From DATIXD01 sp035518875 (GTDB lineage: Bacteria; Pseudomonadota; Gammaproteobacteria; Methylococcales; Methylococcaceae), in contig DATIXD010000016.1 of the NCBI GenBank assembly GCA_035518875.1, positions 1 to 35,381 of the forward strand: a stretch of DNA of 35,381 nt, given 5' to 3'. The notes under the pieces are model-generated. The model made no database searches. It had not been told where the DNA came from and saw only the letters and a program-made list of their open reading frames with translations. Below are positions 17,581-26,149 of the stretch, in pieces (the first letter of the stretch is position 1; each line of letters begins with the position of its first letter). The translations under genes were made by a program, and so were the position numbers.

Positions 17581-18459
17581 TCAGTCCTTGCTGAGGGGTT
17601 GGGACGGGCTGAGGAAAGCCAGTTTGGTCCGCTCGAGCGAGGTCGCTTTCTCCGGAAGTTCCGGCGGAACGGGATGGGCCGTTTTCTGGTATCGCGTCAG
17701 AATCCGCTTCACATAGTTTCGGGTTTCCTCGTAAGGCGGCACGCCCTGGTAGCGCTCAACGGCACCCTCGCCGGCATTGTAGGCCGCTACCACCCATTCG
17801 ACGTTGCCGGAGAAGTGGCGCATCAGCCAGTGCAGATAGGCCGTGCCGCCTTTGATGTTCTCGACTGGATTCCAAACGTCCTTGACGCGGAAGCGTTCGG
17901 CCGTGGCCGGAATCAGCTGCATCAGGCCTTGGGCGTTCTTGTTTGAGAGCGCGCCCGGATTGAATGCCGATTCGGCCTGGATGACGGCCATCACCAATTG
18001 GGGATCGATGGCATAACGGGGTGCGATCTGATTGACCCAAGCTTCCACGATCTTGCGGTTGGGGCTCTGAATTTCGCGAATCTCCGGTGGCGGGGGTTGA
18101 CAGGCTGCATCGGTGACGGTCGAGATGTCCCCCAGGCGGGCGGCCATGCGTTTGGCGAAGGTGTCGCCGCCGTCGGCGGCGCGCCGGAACCAGTACATCG
18201 CAATCCCCATATCGCGGGGCAGTCCACGGCCGTTGAAGTACATCCAGCCGAGGTTGTAGGCCGATTGTTCATCGCCCATCAGGGCCGCCTTACAGTAAAG
18301 CTTGTAGGCCTCAGCATAATCCTGCTTGACGCCCCGACCATGTTCGTAAACCACTGCCATATTGCGGATGCCTTGCGGTTCCGGGTCGATTTGGATCGCG
18401 CCAAGCTGCGCAGCGGGAAGCATAAACAAACCCGCGAGTAAGCGATTTTGCCAGCCCAT
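17581..18459 (-). CDS. Lytic transglycosylase with Sel1-like repeats
   Basis: 292 residues from the ATG at 18459; the alternative GTG at 18504 adds 15 charged residues before the signal peptide. Residues about 1-21 form a signal peptide (MGWQNRLLAGLFMLPAAQLGA). Two Sel1-like helical repeats follow, about 30-66 and 67-102 (VVYEHGRGVKQDYAEAYKLY and NLGWMYFNGRGLP). The SLT goose-lysozyme-like domain (about 135-255) has catalytic Glu163 in VIQAESAFNPGA, then GLMQLIPATA and AAYNAGEGAV. It cleaves glycan strands to 1,6-anhydro-muramyl products in the periplasm. Sel1 repeats may bind a partner protein. It lies 143 nt downstream of tag on the same strand. Confidence 0.9.
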   Translation of the reverse strand: MGWQNRLLAGLFMLPAAQLGAIQIDPEPQGIRNMAVVYEHGRGVKQDYAEAYKLYCKAALMGDEQSAYNLGWMYFNGRGLPRDMGIAMYWFRRAADGGDTFAKRMAARLGDISTVTDAACQPPPPEIREIQSPNRKIVEAWVNQIAPRYAIDPQLVMAVIQAESAFNPGALSNKNAQGLMQLIPATAERFRVKDVWNPVENIKGGTAYLHWLMRHFSGNVEWVVAAYNAGEGAVERYQGVPPYEETRNYVKRILTRYQKTAHPVPPELPEKATSLERTKLAFLSPSQPLSKD

Positions 18460-18602
18460 GCCTTCGTTTCTCGCCGAGGGTGATTCTTTTTCGTTCAAAA
18501 GCACGGGCTATGCCAAGACGGATTTTTGTGATCGAGATCAGTCGCTTGCCGGTTTTAAAGAAGGGGATGCACGGAAAATCGTAAGATTTGCTGACACCTC
18601 AC

Positions 18603-19181
18603 CTATCCCCCACCCAGTTCCCGCCAACGAAAGCAATCCACGGTATGGTCATTCACCATGCCCACGGCCTGCATCAGCGCATAGCAAATCTTCGTACCGA
18701 CGAATTTGAACCCGCGTCGCTTCAGGTCTTTGCTGAGCGCATCCGATTCGGGCGTGCGGGTGGGGGCTTCCCGGATGTCGCGCCAGGCGTTCTGGCGGGG
18801 CTCGCCATCCACGAAACGCCACAGGTAGGCGTCGAAACTGCCGTTTTGTTCCTGTACGGCCAGAAACGCACGGGCGTTGCGGACGGCCGCCTCGATCTTG
18901 AGCCGGTTTCTGACGATGCCGGGATCATCCAGCAGCGCCCGCACTCGCCCGTCATCGTAACGGGCGACGAGTTCGGGGTCAAAGCGATCGAATACCGCCC
19001 GATAATGTTCCCGCTTGCGGAGTATGGTCAGCCAGCTCAGGCCCGCCTGGGCTCCTTCCAGAATCAGGAATTCAAACAACATCCGGTCGTCGTGCACCGG
19101 CGTTCCCCACTCATGGTCGTGGTAATTCCGCTCTTCCGGCGTCTTCCCCGCCCAGGCGCAGCGCGTGCGCAGATCAATCAT
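18603..19181 (-). CDS. tag: DNA-3-methyladenine glycosylase I
   Basis: Removes 3-methyladenine from DNA in base-excision repair. 192 residues from the ATG at 19181 (E. coli Tag 187). The zinc ligands are present: Cys8, His21 (NYHDHEWG), and the C-terminal His and Cys of NDHTVDCF. The catalytic/recognition Glu42 is in LEGAQAGLSW. The first 8 nt overlap the 3' end of the PHP gene, so the two are translationally coupled. The longer reading to 19307 is a frame artefact of the upstream gene. Confidence 0.95.
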   Translation of the reverse strand: MIDLRTRCAWAGKTPEERNYHDHEWGTPVHDDRMLFEFLILEGAQAGLSWLTILRKREHYRAVFDRFDPELVARYDDGRVRALLDDPGIVRNRLKIEAAVRNARAFLAVQEQNGSFDAYLWRFVDGEPRQNAWRDIREAPTRTPESDALSKDLKRRGFKFVGTKICYALMQAVGMVNDHTVDCFRWRELGGG

Positions 19182-20013
19182 TCCAGAGCCGCCACACCGG
19201 AACGAGATCCGGAGGCAGAGGAGGCAACCGCCCCAGCTTGAGCCAGCTGTGTTCCGGGCTGTGGAAGTCGGAGCCCAGCGAGGCAAGCAACCCGAAGTGC
19301 CGGGCATTCTGGGCCGCGGTCTGAATCTCGTTGGCGTTGCCGGTTCCGGAAATCACCTCCAGCGCGGCGCCGCCGGTTTCCTTGAACTCGACAAGCAGCC
19401 GGCGCATCCAGCTACCAGTGAGCTTGTAGCGTTGTGGATGGGCGAGGACGGCGATACCGCCCGCCCGCCGAATCCAGCCAACGGCATCGCCCAGCTCAGC
19501 CCACTGGGTCGGGACATAGCCGGGCTTGCCCTGGGAGAGATAACGGTCGAACACTTCCTTCACGCCGGGGGCCAAGCCCAACCGGACCAGGTAGCGAGCG
19601 AAATGGGTGCGGGTGATCATGCCGGTTCCCGCCATGGCCCGCGAGGACTCGAACGCATCTTCCACGCCATACTTGGCGAGGCGCCTGCCCATCTCCTGCG
19701 CCCGCGACAGGCGTATGGCCTGCAGGCGCTCAAGTCCCTCTTGCAAGGAGGCACATCGGATATCGACGTTCAAACCGACGATATGCACCGACTTGCCCTG
19801 CCAGCTGACGGAAATTTCCACCCCCGGTATCAGCCGGATGTTCCCGCACTCCCTCGCGGCACCTTGCGCCTCACCGATGCCGACGGTGGAGTCGTGGTCG
19901 GTCAACGCGATGTGGGTCACGCCGGCCGAAGCAGCCTGCCGGACCAGCTCCGCCGGCGCGTAGGCCCCATCGGAGGCGGTGGAGTGGGTATGTAGATCGT
20001 AGACGACTGGCAT
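19174..20013 (-). CDS. PHP-domain phosphoesterase (RNase AM / YciV-like)
   Basis: 279 residues from the ATG at 20013; the protein opens with MPVVYDLHTHSTASDG, the first PHP metal-binding motif. The others are ALTDHDS, IPGVEIS, LAHPQRY and GSDFHS, giving a complete set of metal ligands. It resembles E. coli YciV (RNase AM), a 5'-3' exonuclease that matures rRNA 5' ends and also acts on nucleoside 3',5'-bisphosphates. That assignment is by family and length, not proven here. It overlaps tag by 8 nt and follows the ABC exporter gene by 75 nt. No strong ribosome site is seen. Confidence 0.88.
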   Translation of the reverse strand: MPVVYDLHTHSTASDGAYAPAELVRQAASAGVTHIALTDHDSTVGIGEAQGAARECGNIRLIPGVEISVSWQGKSVHIVGLNVDIRCASLQEGLERLQAIRLSRAQEMGRRLAKYGVEDAFESSRAMAGTGMITRTHFARYLVRLGLAPGVKEVFDRYLSQGKPGYVPTQWAELGDAVGWIRRAGGIAVLAHPQRYKLTGSWMRRLLVEFKETGGAALEVISGTGNANEIQTAAQNARHFGLLASLGSDFHSPEHSWLKLGRLPPLPPDLVPVWRLWND

Positions 20014-20088
20014 TATTCGGATGCGTTCGACTGTTTGCGGGTCCGGCGCGAGGGCGATCAGCCTTGCGGTCGCCATGAACCCGGAAGG

Positions 20089-21912
20089 CTAGTGACGCTC
20101 GCCATAAAGGCGGGCGTACAAACCTCCTTTAGTGAGGAGCATGTCGTGATCGCCTTGCTCGCAGATGCGACCGTCCTCGAACACAAACACCCGATCGGCG
20201 TGCCGGATGGCGCTGAGCCGGTGGGCGACGATGATCGTCGTCTTGTTTGCCAGGAACGCTGCTAATGCAAGGTGCAACCGCGCTTCGGTTTCGCTATCCA
20301 ACGCCGAGGTAGCCTCGTCGAGGATAACCACGCTCGGATTGGACAGGATCATGCGGGCGATGGCGAGGCGCTGGCGCTGGCCGCCGGAAAGTCGCATGCC
20401 GAAGCGGCCGACGACAGTGTCCAAGCCCTGAGGAAAATCTTGCACGGTATCCTTGAGCTGGGCTATGGCCAAGGCCTGCCAGAGTTCTTCATCGCTGGCC
20501 TTACGACCCAGGGTGAGGTTGGCGCGTACTGTGTCGTTGAACATCGCCGGATGCTGCAAGACGGTGACAACGTGCTCGCGCACGACGTCCATGCCGGTTT
20601 CCGTCATCGGCACGCCATCGAAATAAATCATGCCGGCGGTGGGCGGATAGAGCCCGATCAGGTTTTGCACGAGGGTGGATTTGCCGCCCCCACTCGCGCC
20701 GATCAGCGCGATTTTTTCCCCGGGACGGATATCCATGGTGATCCCCTTCAGCACGTCGCGTCCGTTCGGATAGGAAAAGTACAGATCATCGATGAAGAGA
20801 CCGACCGTTTGTTTGTCGGCGAAGGGATTGAACATGTGGGGATACTGCGGCTCTTGTTTCAGATCCAGCAGCTGGTTGATCCGCTCCAGAGCACCCCTGG
20901 CCCCGAACAAGGCGTATTGAATGCCGAGGATTTCCTGTACCGGGGACATCATGAACCACAAATAGCCGAACACGGCCATCATTTCGCCGATGGACAGGTC
21001 GGAATAAATCACCATGAACATCGCCAGCGCGCGAAACACGTCGAAGCCGAACAGGAAGACCAGGAAACTCAGGCGGCTGGCGGCATCGCTTTTCCAGGAA
21101 AAGGCGGCGGAATGGTTTTTCACGGCCCAAGCCGCTTCCAGGAGACGACCCATATAGTGCTTTTCCCGGTTGCTGGCGCGAATTTGATGGATCGCATCCA
21201 GGGTTTCCGTGAGCGCTTGCTGGAACGCTCCGATGGCTGCGTTCTCCCGTTTCTTCAGGTGTTTGACGCGCTTGCCGAGCACGCCGGTGAAATAAATCAC
21301 CAGTGGGTTCAATAGCAAAATGAACAGGGCCAGTGGCCAGTGCATCCACAGCAGGATGGCGGCGGTGCCGACGATGGAAAGCGCGGCCACCAGCAGGCGC
21401 GAGACGGTGCTGCCGATGAAGGCGTCCAGGGTGTCCAGGTCGGTCACCAGATGGGTGACCACCTTGCCGCTTCCGAGGATTTCGTATTCGGCCATGGATA
21501 TCCGTTCCAGGCGGTGGATCAGGCGACTGCGTATACGATACGTCACATCCTTTGAAACAAGGGCGAATTGACGCGTCTGCCAGACGTTCAGGAGAACGGC
21601 GCTTAGCCGCAGCAACAGGGTTAGCGCCAGTACGGCCAGTATGTAAAGGATCGGGCCATGCCACTGGGAAGGAAAGAACCTGTCGATGGTGTGGACGGTG
21701 AAGCCGGGCTTTTGCAACAAGACCTCGTCAACCAGCAGCGGCATGAGCAAAGGAATCGGCACACTGGTCAATACAGCGAGGATCGCGACGAAATGCGCCT
21801 TGATCAGCTTGCGTTTATGCTCTAAGGCGACGCCGCGGATGTAAGCCCAGTCAAAGCGCTGGCCCGATTCCGCCTGGGAGGCGTCCAGTATGTCGATCTC
21901 ACGCGGTTTCAT
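20089..21912 (-). CDS. ABC exporter, fused permease and ATPase, substrate unknown
   Basis: 607 residues from the ATG at 21912 (the longer reading to 21957 adds 15 residues). It is a type I exporter half-transporter with about six membrane helices (residues about 40-330). The nucleotide-binding domain has Walker A GASGGGKST, signature LSGGQRQR, Walker B VVILDEATSALD and the H-loop IVAHRLSA. It is distinct from MsbA at 6788. There is no peptidase C39 domain, and no adjacent membrane-fusion or peptide gene that would hint at a substrate. Downstream neighbours (PHP, tag) are unrelated housekeeping genes. Lipid, peptide or drug export are all possible. Confidence 0.85.
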   Translation of the reverse strand: MKPREIDILDASQAESGQRFDWAYIRGVALEHKRKLIKAHFVAILAVLTSVPIPLLMPLLVDEVLLQKPGFTVHTIDRFFPSQWHGPILYILAVLALTLLLRLSAVLLNVWQTRQFALVSKDVTYRIRSRLIHRLERISMAEYEILGSGKVVTHLVTDLDTLDAFIGSTVSRLLVAALSIVGTAAILLWMHWPLALFILLLNPLVIYFTGVLGKRVKHLKKRENAAIGAFQQALTETLDAIHQIRASNREKHYMGRLLEAAWAVKNHSAAFSWKSDAASRLSFLVFLFGFDVFRALAMFMVIYSDLSIGEMMAVFGYLWFMMSPVQEILGIQYALFGARGALERINQLLDLKQEPQYPHMFNPFADKQTVGLFIDDLYFSYPNGRDVLKGITMDIRPGEKIALIGASGGGKSTLVQNLIGLYPPTAGMIYFDGVPMTETGMDVVREHVVTVLQHPAMFNDTVRANLTLGRKASDEELWQALAIAQLKDTVQDFPQGLDTVVGRFGMRLSGGQRQRLAIARMILSNPSVVILDEATSALDSETEARLHLALAAFLANKTTIIVAHRLSAIRHADRVFVFEDGRICEQGDHDMLLTKGGLYARLYGERH

Positions 21913-22273
21913 GATGCAAGCCGGAGTTCCTCGAAGAGCGGGAAGTAGGTGGGGCAAGGCTTTCCCGTCAAATTATTATCAGTATGACACTTTAACAAGC
22001 GGCGTGCGGGCTGAAAACCGCTATTGAAAGGCGTAAACTTTGACGCACTCCGCATTTTGAGGGGATATGCCGTTGCGGCGCCTTCCGAGAATGCGCGACC
22101 CGCAGCAGATACACCAAAACCGGCTTAGCCCGATCGTTCGGCGTCGGCGCAGACCCGCGAGCAAGTACCGATTTCGGCACGCCCTGGGCCTTCCTCAATC
22201 CGTTACTGAATTTATTTTTTACCTGAGCGATAATACCGCGCTTTTCCAAATGGTCGGCAAGGTACTCAAGTTA
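21913..22273. other. 361-nt divergent region between the ABC exporter and fabA
   Basis: Holds the divergent promoters. The stretch 21969-21993 is AT-rich (AAATTATTATCAGTATGACAC) and could belong to the leftward promoter. No small gene with a ribosome site was found. An in-frame open reading upstream of fabA (from 22067) has no FabA similarity, so it is treated as non-coding. Confidence 0.45.
22206..22234 (+). promoter_or_regulatory. Possible sigma-70 promoter for fabA
   Basis: CTGAAT (22206-22211), a 17-nt spacer and GATAAT (22229-22234). The -10 element matches at five of six positions, the -35 at three. Predicted transcription start is near 22241, about 33 nt before the fabA ATG. Tentative. 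Confidence 0.35.
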
Positions 22274-22789
22274 ATGCAAAAGCAGCAGAGCTATACCCGG
22301 GAAGAGTTGCTCCAGTGCGGCCGGGGCGAGATGTTTGGTCCGGGAAACGCCCAGCTACCGCTTCCGCCCATGCTGATGTTCGACCGGATCACCCACATCG
22401 ATTCCGATGGGGGCGCCTACACCAAGGGTTTGATCGTCGCCGAACTGGACCTTGATCCCGACCTATGGTTCTTTGCCTGCCATTTTCAGAACGATCCGGT
22501 CATGCCAGGCTGTCTCGGCCTCGACGCCATGTGGCAGATGATCGGGTTCTATCTGGGCTGGATGGGTGGGCCCGGCCGCGGACGTGCTCTGGGTGTCGGC
22601 GAAGTCAAATTCCGTGGCCAGGTTTTGCCGCGGAACAAATTGGTGACTTATCGTATCAACCTCAAGCGGGTCATCATGCGCAAACTCGTCATGGGCATCG
22701 CCGACGCCGAAATGGAATGCGACGGCAAGGTCATTTACGAAGCCACCGATCTTCGGGTCGGTTTGTTCACTTCCACAGACGATTTCTGA
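22274..22789 (+). CDS. fabA: 3-hydroxydecanoyl-[ACP] dehydratase/isomerase
   Basis: Dehydrates 3-hydroxydecanoyl-ACP and isomerises trans-2- to cis-3-decenoyl-ACP, the branch point of anaerobic unsaturated fatty acid synthesis. 171 residues from the ATG at 22274, exactly the length of E. coli FabA, with the catalytic pair at the same numbers: His70 in ACHFQNDPVMPG and Asp84 in GLDAMWQ. An ATG 8 codons upstream (22250) also exists; the ribosome site is weak for both. fabB follows after 14 nt, so the pair required for cis-unsaturated acids is encoded together. Confidence 0.96.
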   Translation: MQKQQSYTREELLQCGRGEMFGPGNAQLPLPPMLMFDRITHIDSDGGAYTKGLIVAELDLDPDLWFFACHFQNDPVMPGCLGLDAMWQMIGFYLGWMGGPGRGRALGVGEVKFRGQVLPRNKLVTYRINLKRVIMRKLVMGIADAEMECDGKVIYEATDLRVGLFTSTDDF

Positions 22790-22803
22790 GGGAGTTTTTT
22801 GCT

Positions 22804-24021
22804 ATGAGACGCGTAGTTGTAACAGGTATCGGCATTGTTTCCAGTATCGGCAATAACCGGCAGGAAGTGACGGAAGCCCTGCGCCAAGGCCGATCGGGTA
22901 TCGATTTCAGCGAGGAATATCGAGAGCTGGGCTTTCGCAGCCATGTTTATGGCTCCATCAAGCTGAACGTCGATGATTTGATCGATCGCAAGGTTCGCCG
23001 CTTCATGGGTGACGGCGCGGCCTTCAATTACTTGGCCATGCAGGAGGCCATTCTTGATGCGGGCCTTCGGGAAAACGAGGTTTCCAATCCGCGTACCGGT
23101 TTGGTCATGGGCTCCGGCGGGCCTTCGACCGCCAACTTGTTGCTGGCTTGGGACAGTTTCCGCGAGAAGGGGGTGAAGAAGGTCGGGCCTTACATGGTCC
23201 CCCGCACCATGTCGAATACCAATTCCGCCTGTCTGGCGACGCCGTTTCGGATCAAGGGCGTCAATTACTCCATCAGTTCCGCCTGCGCCACCAGCGCCCA
23301 TTGTATCGGTAACGGAGCAGAACAGATTCAGCTCGACAAGCAGGACATCGTCTTCGCCGGAGGTGGCGAAGAGGTCCACTGGACCATGACGGTGCTGTTC
23401 GACGCCATGGGCGCCCTGTCCTCGAAATACAACGACGCGCCGACCACCGCCTCCAGACCCTATGACGAGACCCGCGACGGTTTCGTGATTTCGGGCGGCG
23501 GCGGCGTTCTGGTGCTCGAAGAACTGGAGCACGCCCAGGCGCGTGGCGCGAAAATCTATGCCGAACTGGTCGGCTACGGAGCGACTTCCGACGGTTACGA
23601 CATGGTGCAGCCTTCCGGAGAGGGTGCGGTCCGTTGCATGCGCCAGGCCATGTCCACCGTTGCCGATCCCATCGATTACATCAATGCCCACGGCACCAGC
23701 ACGCCCATCGGCGACATCAAGGAATTGCAGGCGGTCAGGGAAGTATTCGGCGACAACATTCCGCCGATCGCCTCGACCAAATCGCTGTCCGGTCATGCTC
23801 TGGGCGCGGCCGGTGTGCACGAGGCGATTTATTCACTGCTGATGATGGAGGCCGGTTTCATCAGCGCCTCGGCCAATATCAGGCACCTCGACCCCGGCGC
23901 CGAAGGCGTGACCGTCGTCCGCGAGCGGATCGACCGTGCCACGCTGAACACGGTCATGTCGAACAGTTTTGGCTTCGGCGGCACCAATGCGACCCTGATC
24001 TTCCAGCGTTATGCCGGCTAA
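22804..24021 (+). CDS. fabB: 3-oxoacyl-[ACP] synthase I
   Basis: Condensing enzyme that elongates the cis-3-decenoyl-ACP made by FabA. 405 residues from the ATG at 22804, with GAGGGAG about 9 nt upstream. The catalytic triad of the decarboxylating KAS I/II type is visible: Cys161 in SSACATS, His in NAHGTSTPIGD and His in SLSGHALGAAG. The last 11 nt overlap ttcA. An upstream in-frame reading (from 22465) runs through fabA and is rejected. Confidence 0.96.
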   Translation: MRRVVVTGIGIVSSIGNNRQEVTEALRQGRSGIDFSEEYRELGFRSHVYGSIKLNVDDLIDRKVRRFMGDGAAFNYLAMQEAILDAGLRENEVSNPRTGLVMGSGGPSTANLLLAWDSFREKGVKKVGPYMVPRTMSNTNSACLATPFRIKGVNYSISSACATSAHCIGNGAEQIQLDKQDIVFAGGGEEVHWTMTVLFDAMGALSSKYNDAPTTASRPYDETRDGFVISGGGGVLVLEELEHAQARGAKIYAELVGYGATSDGYDMVQPSGEGAVRCMRQAMSTVADPIDYINAHGTSTPIGDIKELQAVREVFGDNIPPIASTKSLSGHALGAAGVHEAIYSLLMMEAGFISASANIRHLDPGAEGVTVVRERIDRATLNTVMSNSFGFGGTNATLIFQRYAG

Positions 24022-24883
24022 GGCGATCGAAATCCTAAGCGAAAAGCAGCGATTCGAATTCAACAAGCTGCAGAAGCGGTTGCGCCGTCTGACCGGTGAG
24101 GCGATCGCCGACTATCGGATGATCGAGGACGGCGACAAGGTCATGGTGTGCCTGTCCGGCGGCAAGGATTCCTATACCCTTCTCGACATTCTCCTGAGCC
24201 TAAAGCTCAATGCGCCGGTCCGTTTCGACATCGTCGCCGTCAACCTCGATCAGAAGCAGCCGGGCTTTCCCGAGCACGTCTTGCCGGGATACCTCAGCGA
24301 GCGTGACATATCCTTCCACATCATCGAGCAGGATACCTACAGCACGGTAAAACGCGTGGTGCCCGAAGGAAAAACCACCTGCGGGCTGTGTTCAAGGCTC
24401 AGGCGTGGGATCCTGTATCGCTATGCGCGGGAAAACGGCGTGACCAAGATCGCCCTGGGACATCACCGCGACGACATCCTGGAAACCTTTTTTCTCAATC
24501 TGTTCCACGGCGGAACGCTCAAAGCCATGTCGCCCAAACTGCTTAGCGACGACCGCCGTCACATCGTGATCCGCCCCTTGGCCTACTGCAAGGAAAAGGA
24601 TATCGAGGCATACGCCCGAATCAAGGAATTCCCCATCATCCCCTGCAATCTCTGCGGGTCGCAGGAAAACCTCCAGCGCCAAGCCATGAAGGATATGTTG
24701 CGCGAATGGGACAGGCGTTATCCGGGACGCCTGGATTCGATCTTCACCTCCCTGCAAAACGTTGCACCTTCCCACTTGGCGGACGCCACGCTGTTCGATT
24801 TCGCCAAGCTTGAAACGCTGCGTAATACCGCCGCCCCTCAATCCGAGCCTTCCGCCGCGGGTTTGGAAATTCTGGCCCTGTAG
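24011..24883 (+). CDS. ttcA: tRNA 2-thiocytidine(32) synthetase TtcA
   Basis: ATP- and Fe-S-dependent thiolation of cytidine 32 in certain tRNAs. 290 residues. The PP-loop is SGGKDS (49-54). The Fe-S/sulfur-carrying cysteines are TCGLCSR (Cys124 and Cys127) and PCNLCGSQ (Cys212 and Cys215). The start overlaps the end of fabB by 11 nt, suggesting translational coupling with the fatty acid genes, probably organisational rather than functional. A hairpin terminator follows 43 nt after the stop. Confidence 0.94.
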   Translation: MPAKAIEILSEKQRFEFNKLQKRLRRLTGEAIADYRMIEDGDKVMVCLSGGKDSYTLLDILLSLKLNAPVRFDIVAVNLDQKQPGFPEHVLPGYLSERDISFHIIEQDTYSTVKRVVPEGKTTCGLCSRLRRGILYRYARENGVTKIALGHHRDDILETFFLNLFHGGTLKAMSPKLLSDDRRHIVIRPLAYCKEKDIEAYARIKEFPIIPCNLCGSQENLQRQAMKDMLREWDRRYPGRLDSIFTSLQNVAPSHLADATLFDFAKLETLRNTAAPQSEPSAAGLEILAL

Positions 24884-24926
24884 AACCGGTTCGTCGAAGC
24901 ACATAACCCCGCCGTGCGGCGAAACT

Positions 24927-24965
24927 CGTTAGGGCTTGAACTGAAAAGCCTAACGTGATTATTTT
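24927..24965 (+). terminator. Rho-independent-type terminator after fabA-fabB-ttcA
   Basis: CGTTAGGGCTT pairs with AAGCCTAACG (24946-24955) with one bulged G and an 8-nt loop. TGATTATTTT follows directly. This is a good intrinsic terminator for the fabAB-ttcA transcript and separates it from the small gene at 25017. Confidence 0.65.
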
Positions 24966-25016
24966 GGCGAAGCGATCTGTCGAGACCGCTTCACTCGCAC
25001 CTAGGAGTTAACGCTC

Positions 25017-25190
25017 ATGTGGAATTACTTCGCGCTGTTTATGGTCGCCGTGGTCGGAATCGTCGTTCTGGACGAAGATCCGACTAGCGTCTCGATTCAG
25101 GAATGGGTTTTGTTCGCCGTCATGATTTACGCCGCGATTTCCTTCTTCCGCAGCTACCGGGACTCAATTTCATCAGGTAAACGCCAGTGA
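25017..25190 (+). CDS. Small two-segment membrane protein, function unknown
   Basis: 57 codons, ATG at 25017 with a clear AGGAG about 9 nt upstream, stop TGA at 25188-25190. The protein is MWNYFALFMVAVVGIVVL..., with a first hydrophobic segment at about 4-18. A short acidic loop (DEDPTSVS) follows, then a second segment at about 28-44 (EWVLFAVMIYAAISFF). A basic polar tail (RSYRDS...GKRQ) ends it. This hairpin topology, with positive residues after the second segment, is typical of small inner-membrane proteins. I recognise no family. It lies between the ttcA terminator and mutM, whose convergent stop is only 7 nt away. Confidence 0.65.
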   Translation: MWNYFALFMVAVVGIVVLDEDPTSVSIQEWVLFAVMIYAAISFFRSYRDSISSGKRQ

Positions 25191-25197
25191 CTTCGCA

Positions 25198-26013
25198 TCA
25201 GCGTTGGCAGCGTGGGCAATAGAAAGTGGCGCGCTGTCCCAACCGGATGCTGCGAATGGACGCGCCGCAATGTGCGCAAGGCAAGCCCTCCCGGCCGTAG
25301 ACGGTGAGAGTTTGCTGGAAGTAGCCGGGCTTGCCCGCCTCGTTGACGAAGTCCCTGAGTGTGGTTCCACCTTGGGCGATGGCTTCGCCCAGCACCGTGC
25401 GGATCGTCTCCGCCAGCCGCTCGTAGCGTTCCCTGCCGATACGGCCCGCAGCGCGCCTGGGGTCGATGCCGGAACGGAACAAGGCCTCGTTGGCATAGAT
25501 ATTCCCGACGCCGACGACTAGGCGACTATCCATGACGAATGACTTGACCGGCGCTTTCCGGCCTTTCGCCGCATCGTGAAGATAGTCACCGGAAAAGGAG
25601 TCCTCGAAGGGTTCAGGCCCCAGATCCGCCAGTAGAGGATGTTCCTGGGGATCCCCCTCCGCCCACAGCAGGCAGCCGAACCTACGCGGATCGTGGAAGC
25701 GCAGGCAGAGACCGTTTTCGAACACAATGTCCAAATGGTCGTGCTGTCTCGGCGGCGCTTCGGGCGAGATCACGCGCAGGCTCCCGGACATGCCCAGGTG
25801 CATGATCGCGGTGCCGCAGTCCAAGCCTATCAGGAGATATTTCCCGCGCCGTCCCACGTTGCGGATCTGCCGGCGGAATAGCTTTGCCGGTAGATCGTCA
25901 GGGACAGGCCAGCGCAACCGAGGCTGGCGGACCACGAGCCGGGCGACGGTTTGGCCGAGGATATGAGGCGCGATGCCTCGCCGGGTGGTTTCGACTTCGG
26001 GCAGCTCAGGCAT
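25198..26013 (-). CDS. mutM: Formamidopyrimidine-DNA glycosylase (Fpg)
   Basis: Excises 8-oxoguanine and formamidopyrimidines and nicks abasic sites. 271 residues (E. coli 269). The N-terminal catalytic Pro2-Glu3 (MPELPEVET) is intact, as is the basic region GRRGKYLL. The helix-two-turn-helix region includes VGVGNIYANEALF, and a C-terminal zinc finger has CAHCG and CPRCQR. It lies 136 nt downstream of the gld-like ABC operon on the same strand and may have its own promoter. Confidence 0.96.
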   Translation of the reverse strand: MPELPEVETTRRGIAPHILGQTVARLVVRQPRLRWPVPDDLPAKLFRRQIRNVGRRGKYLLIGLDCGTAIMHLGMSGSLRVISPEAPPRQHDHLDIVFENGLCLRFHDPRRFGCLLWAEGDPQEHPLLADLGPEPFEDSFSGDYLHDAAKGRKAPVKSFVMDSRLVVGVGNIYANEALFRSGIDPRRAAGRIGRERYERLAETIRTVLGEAIAQGGTTLRDFVNEAGKPGYFQQTLTVYGREGLPCAHCGASIRSIRLGQRATFYCPRCQR

Positions 26014-26149
26014 GAGAAGAAACCGCAGAAACCCGCAACACGCCAGCTAAGAACCGATGGCGTACTGGTGCCCTCTCGCGCCAGGGCTCAAGGTTGCGCA
26101 TGGACACGCCTCGAAAACGCCCGATGTTTTGAGCGGTGCGCAAGCGGGC

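Noticed and set aside
20272..21315. 347-codon + strand open reading
   Set aside because: Antisense to the ABC exporter, whose Walker and signature motifs are intact on the minus strand.
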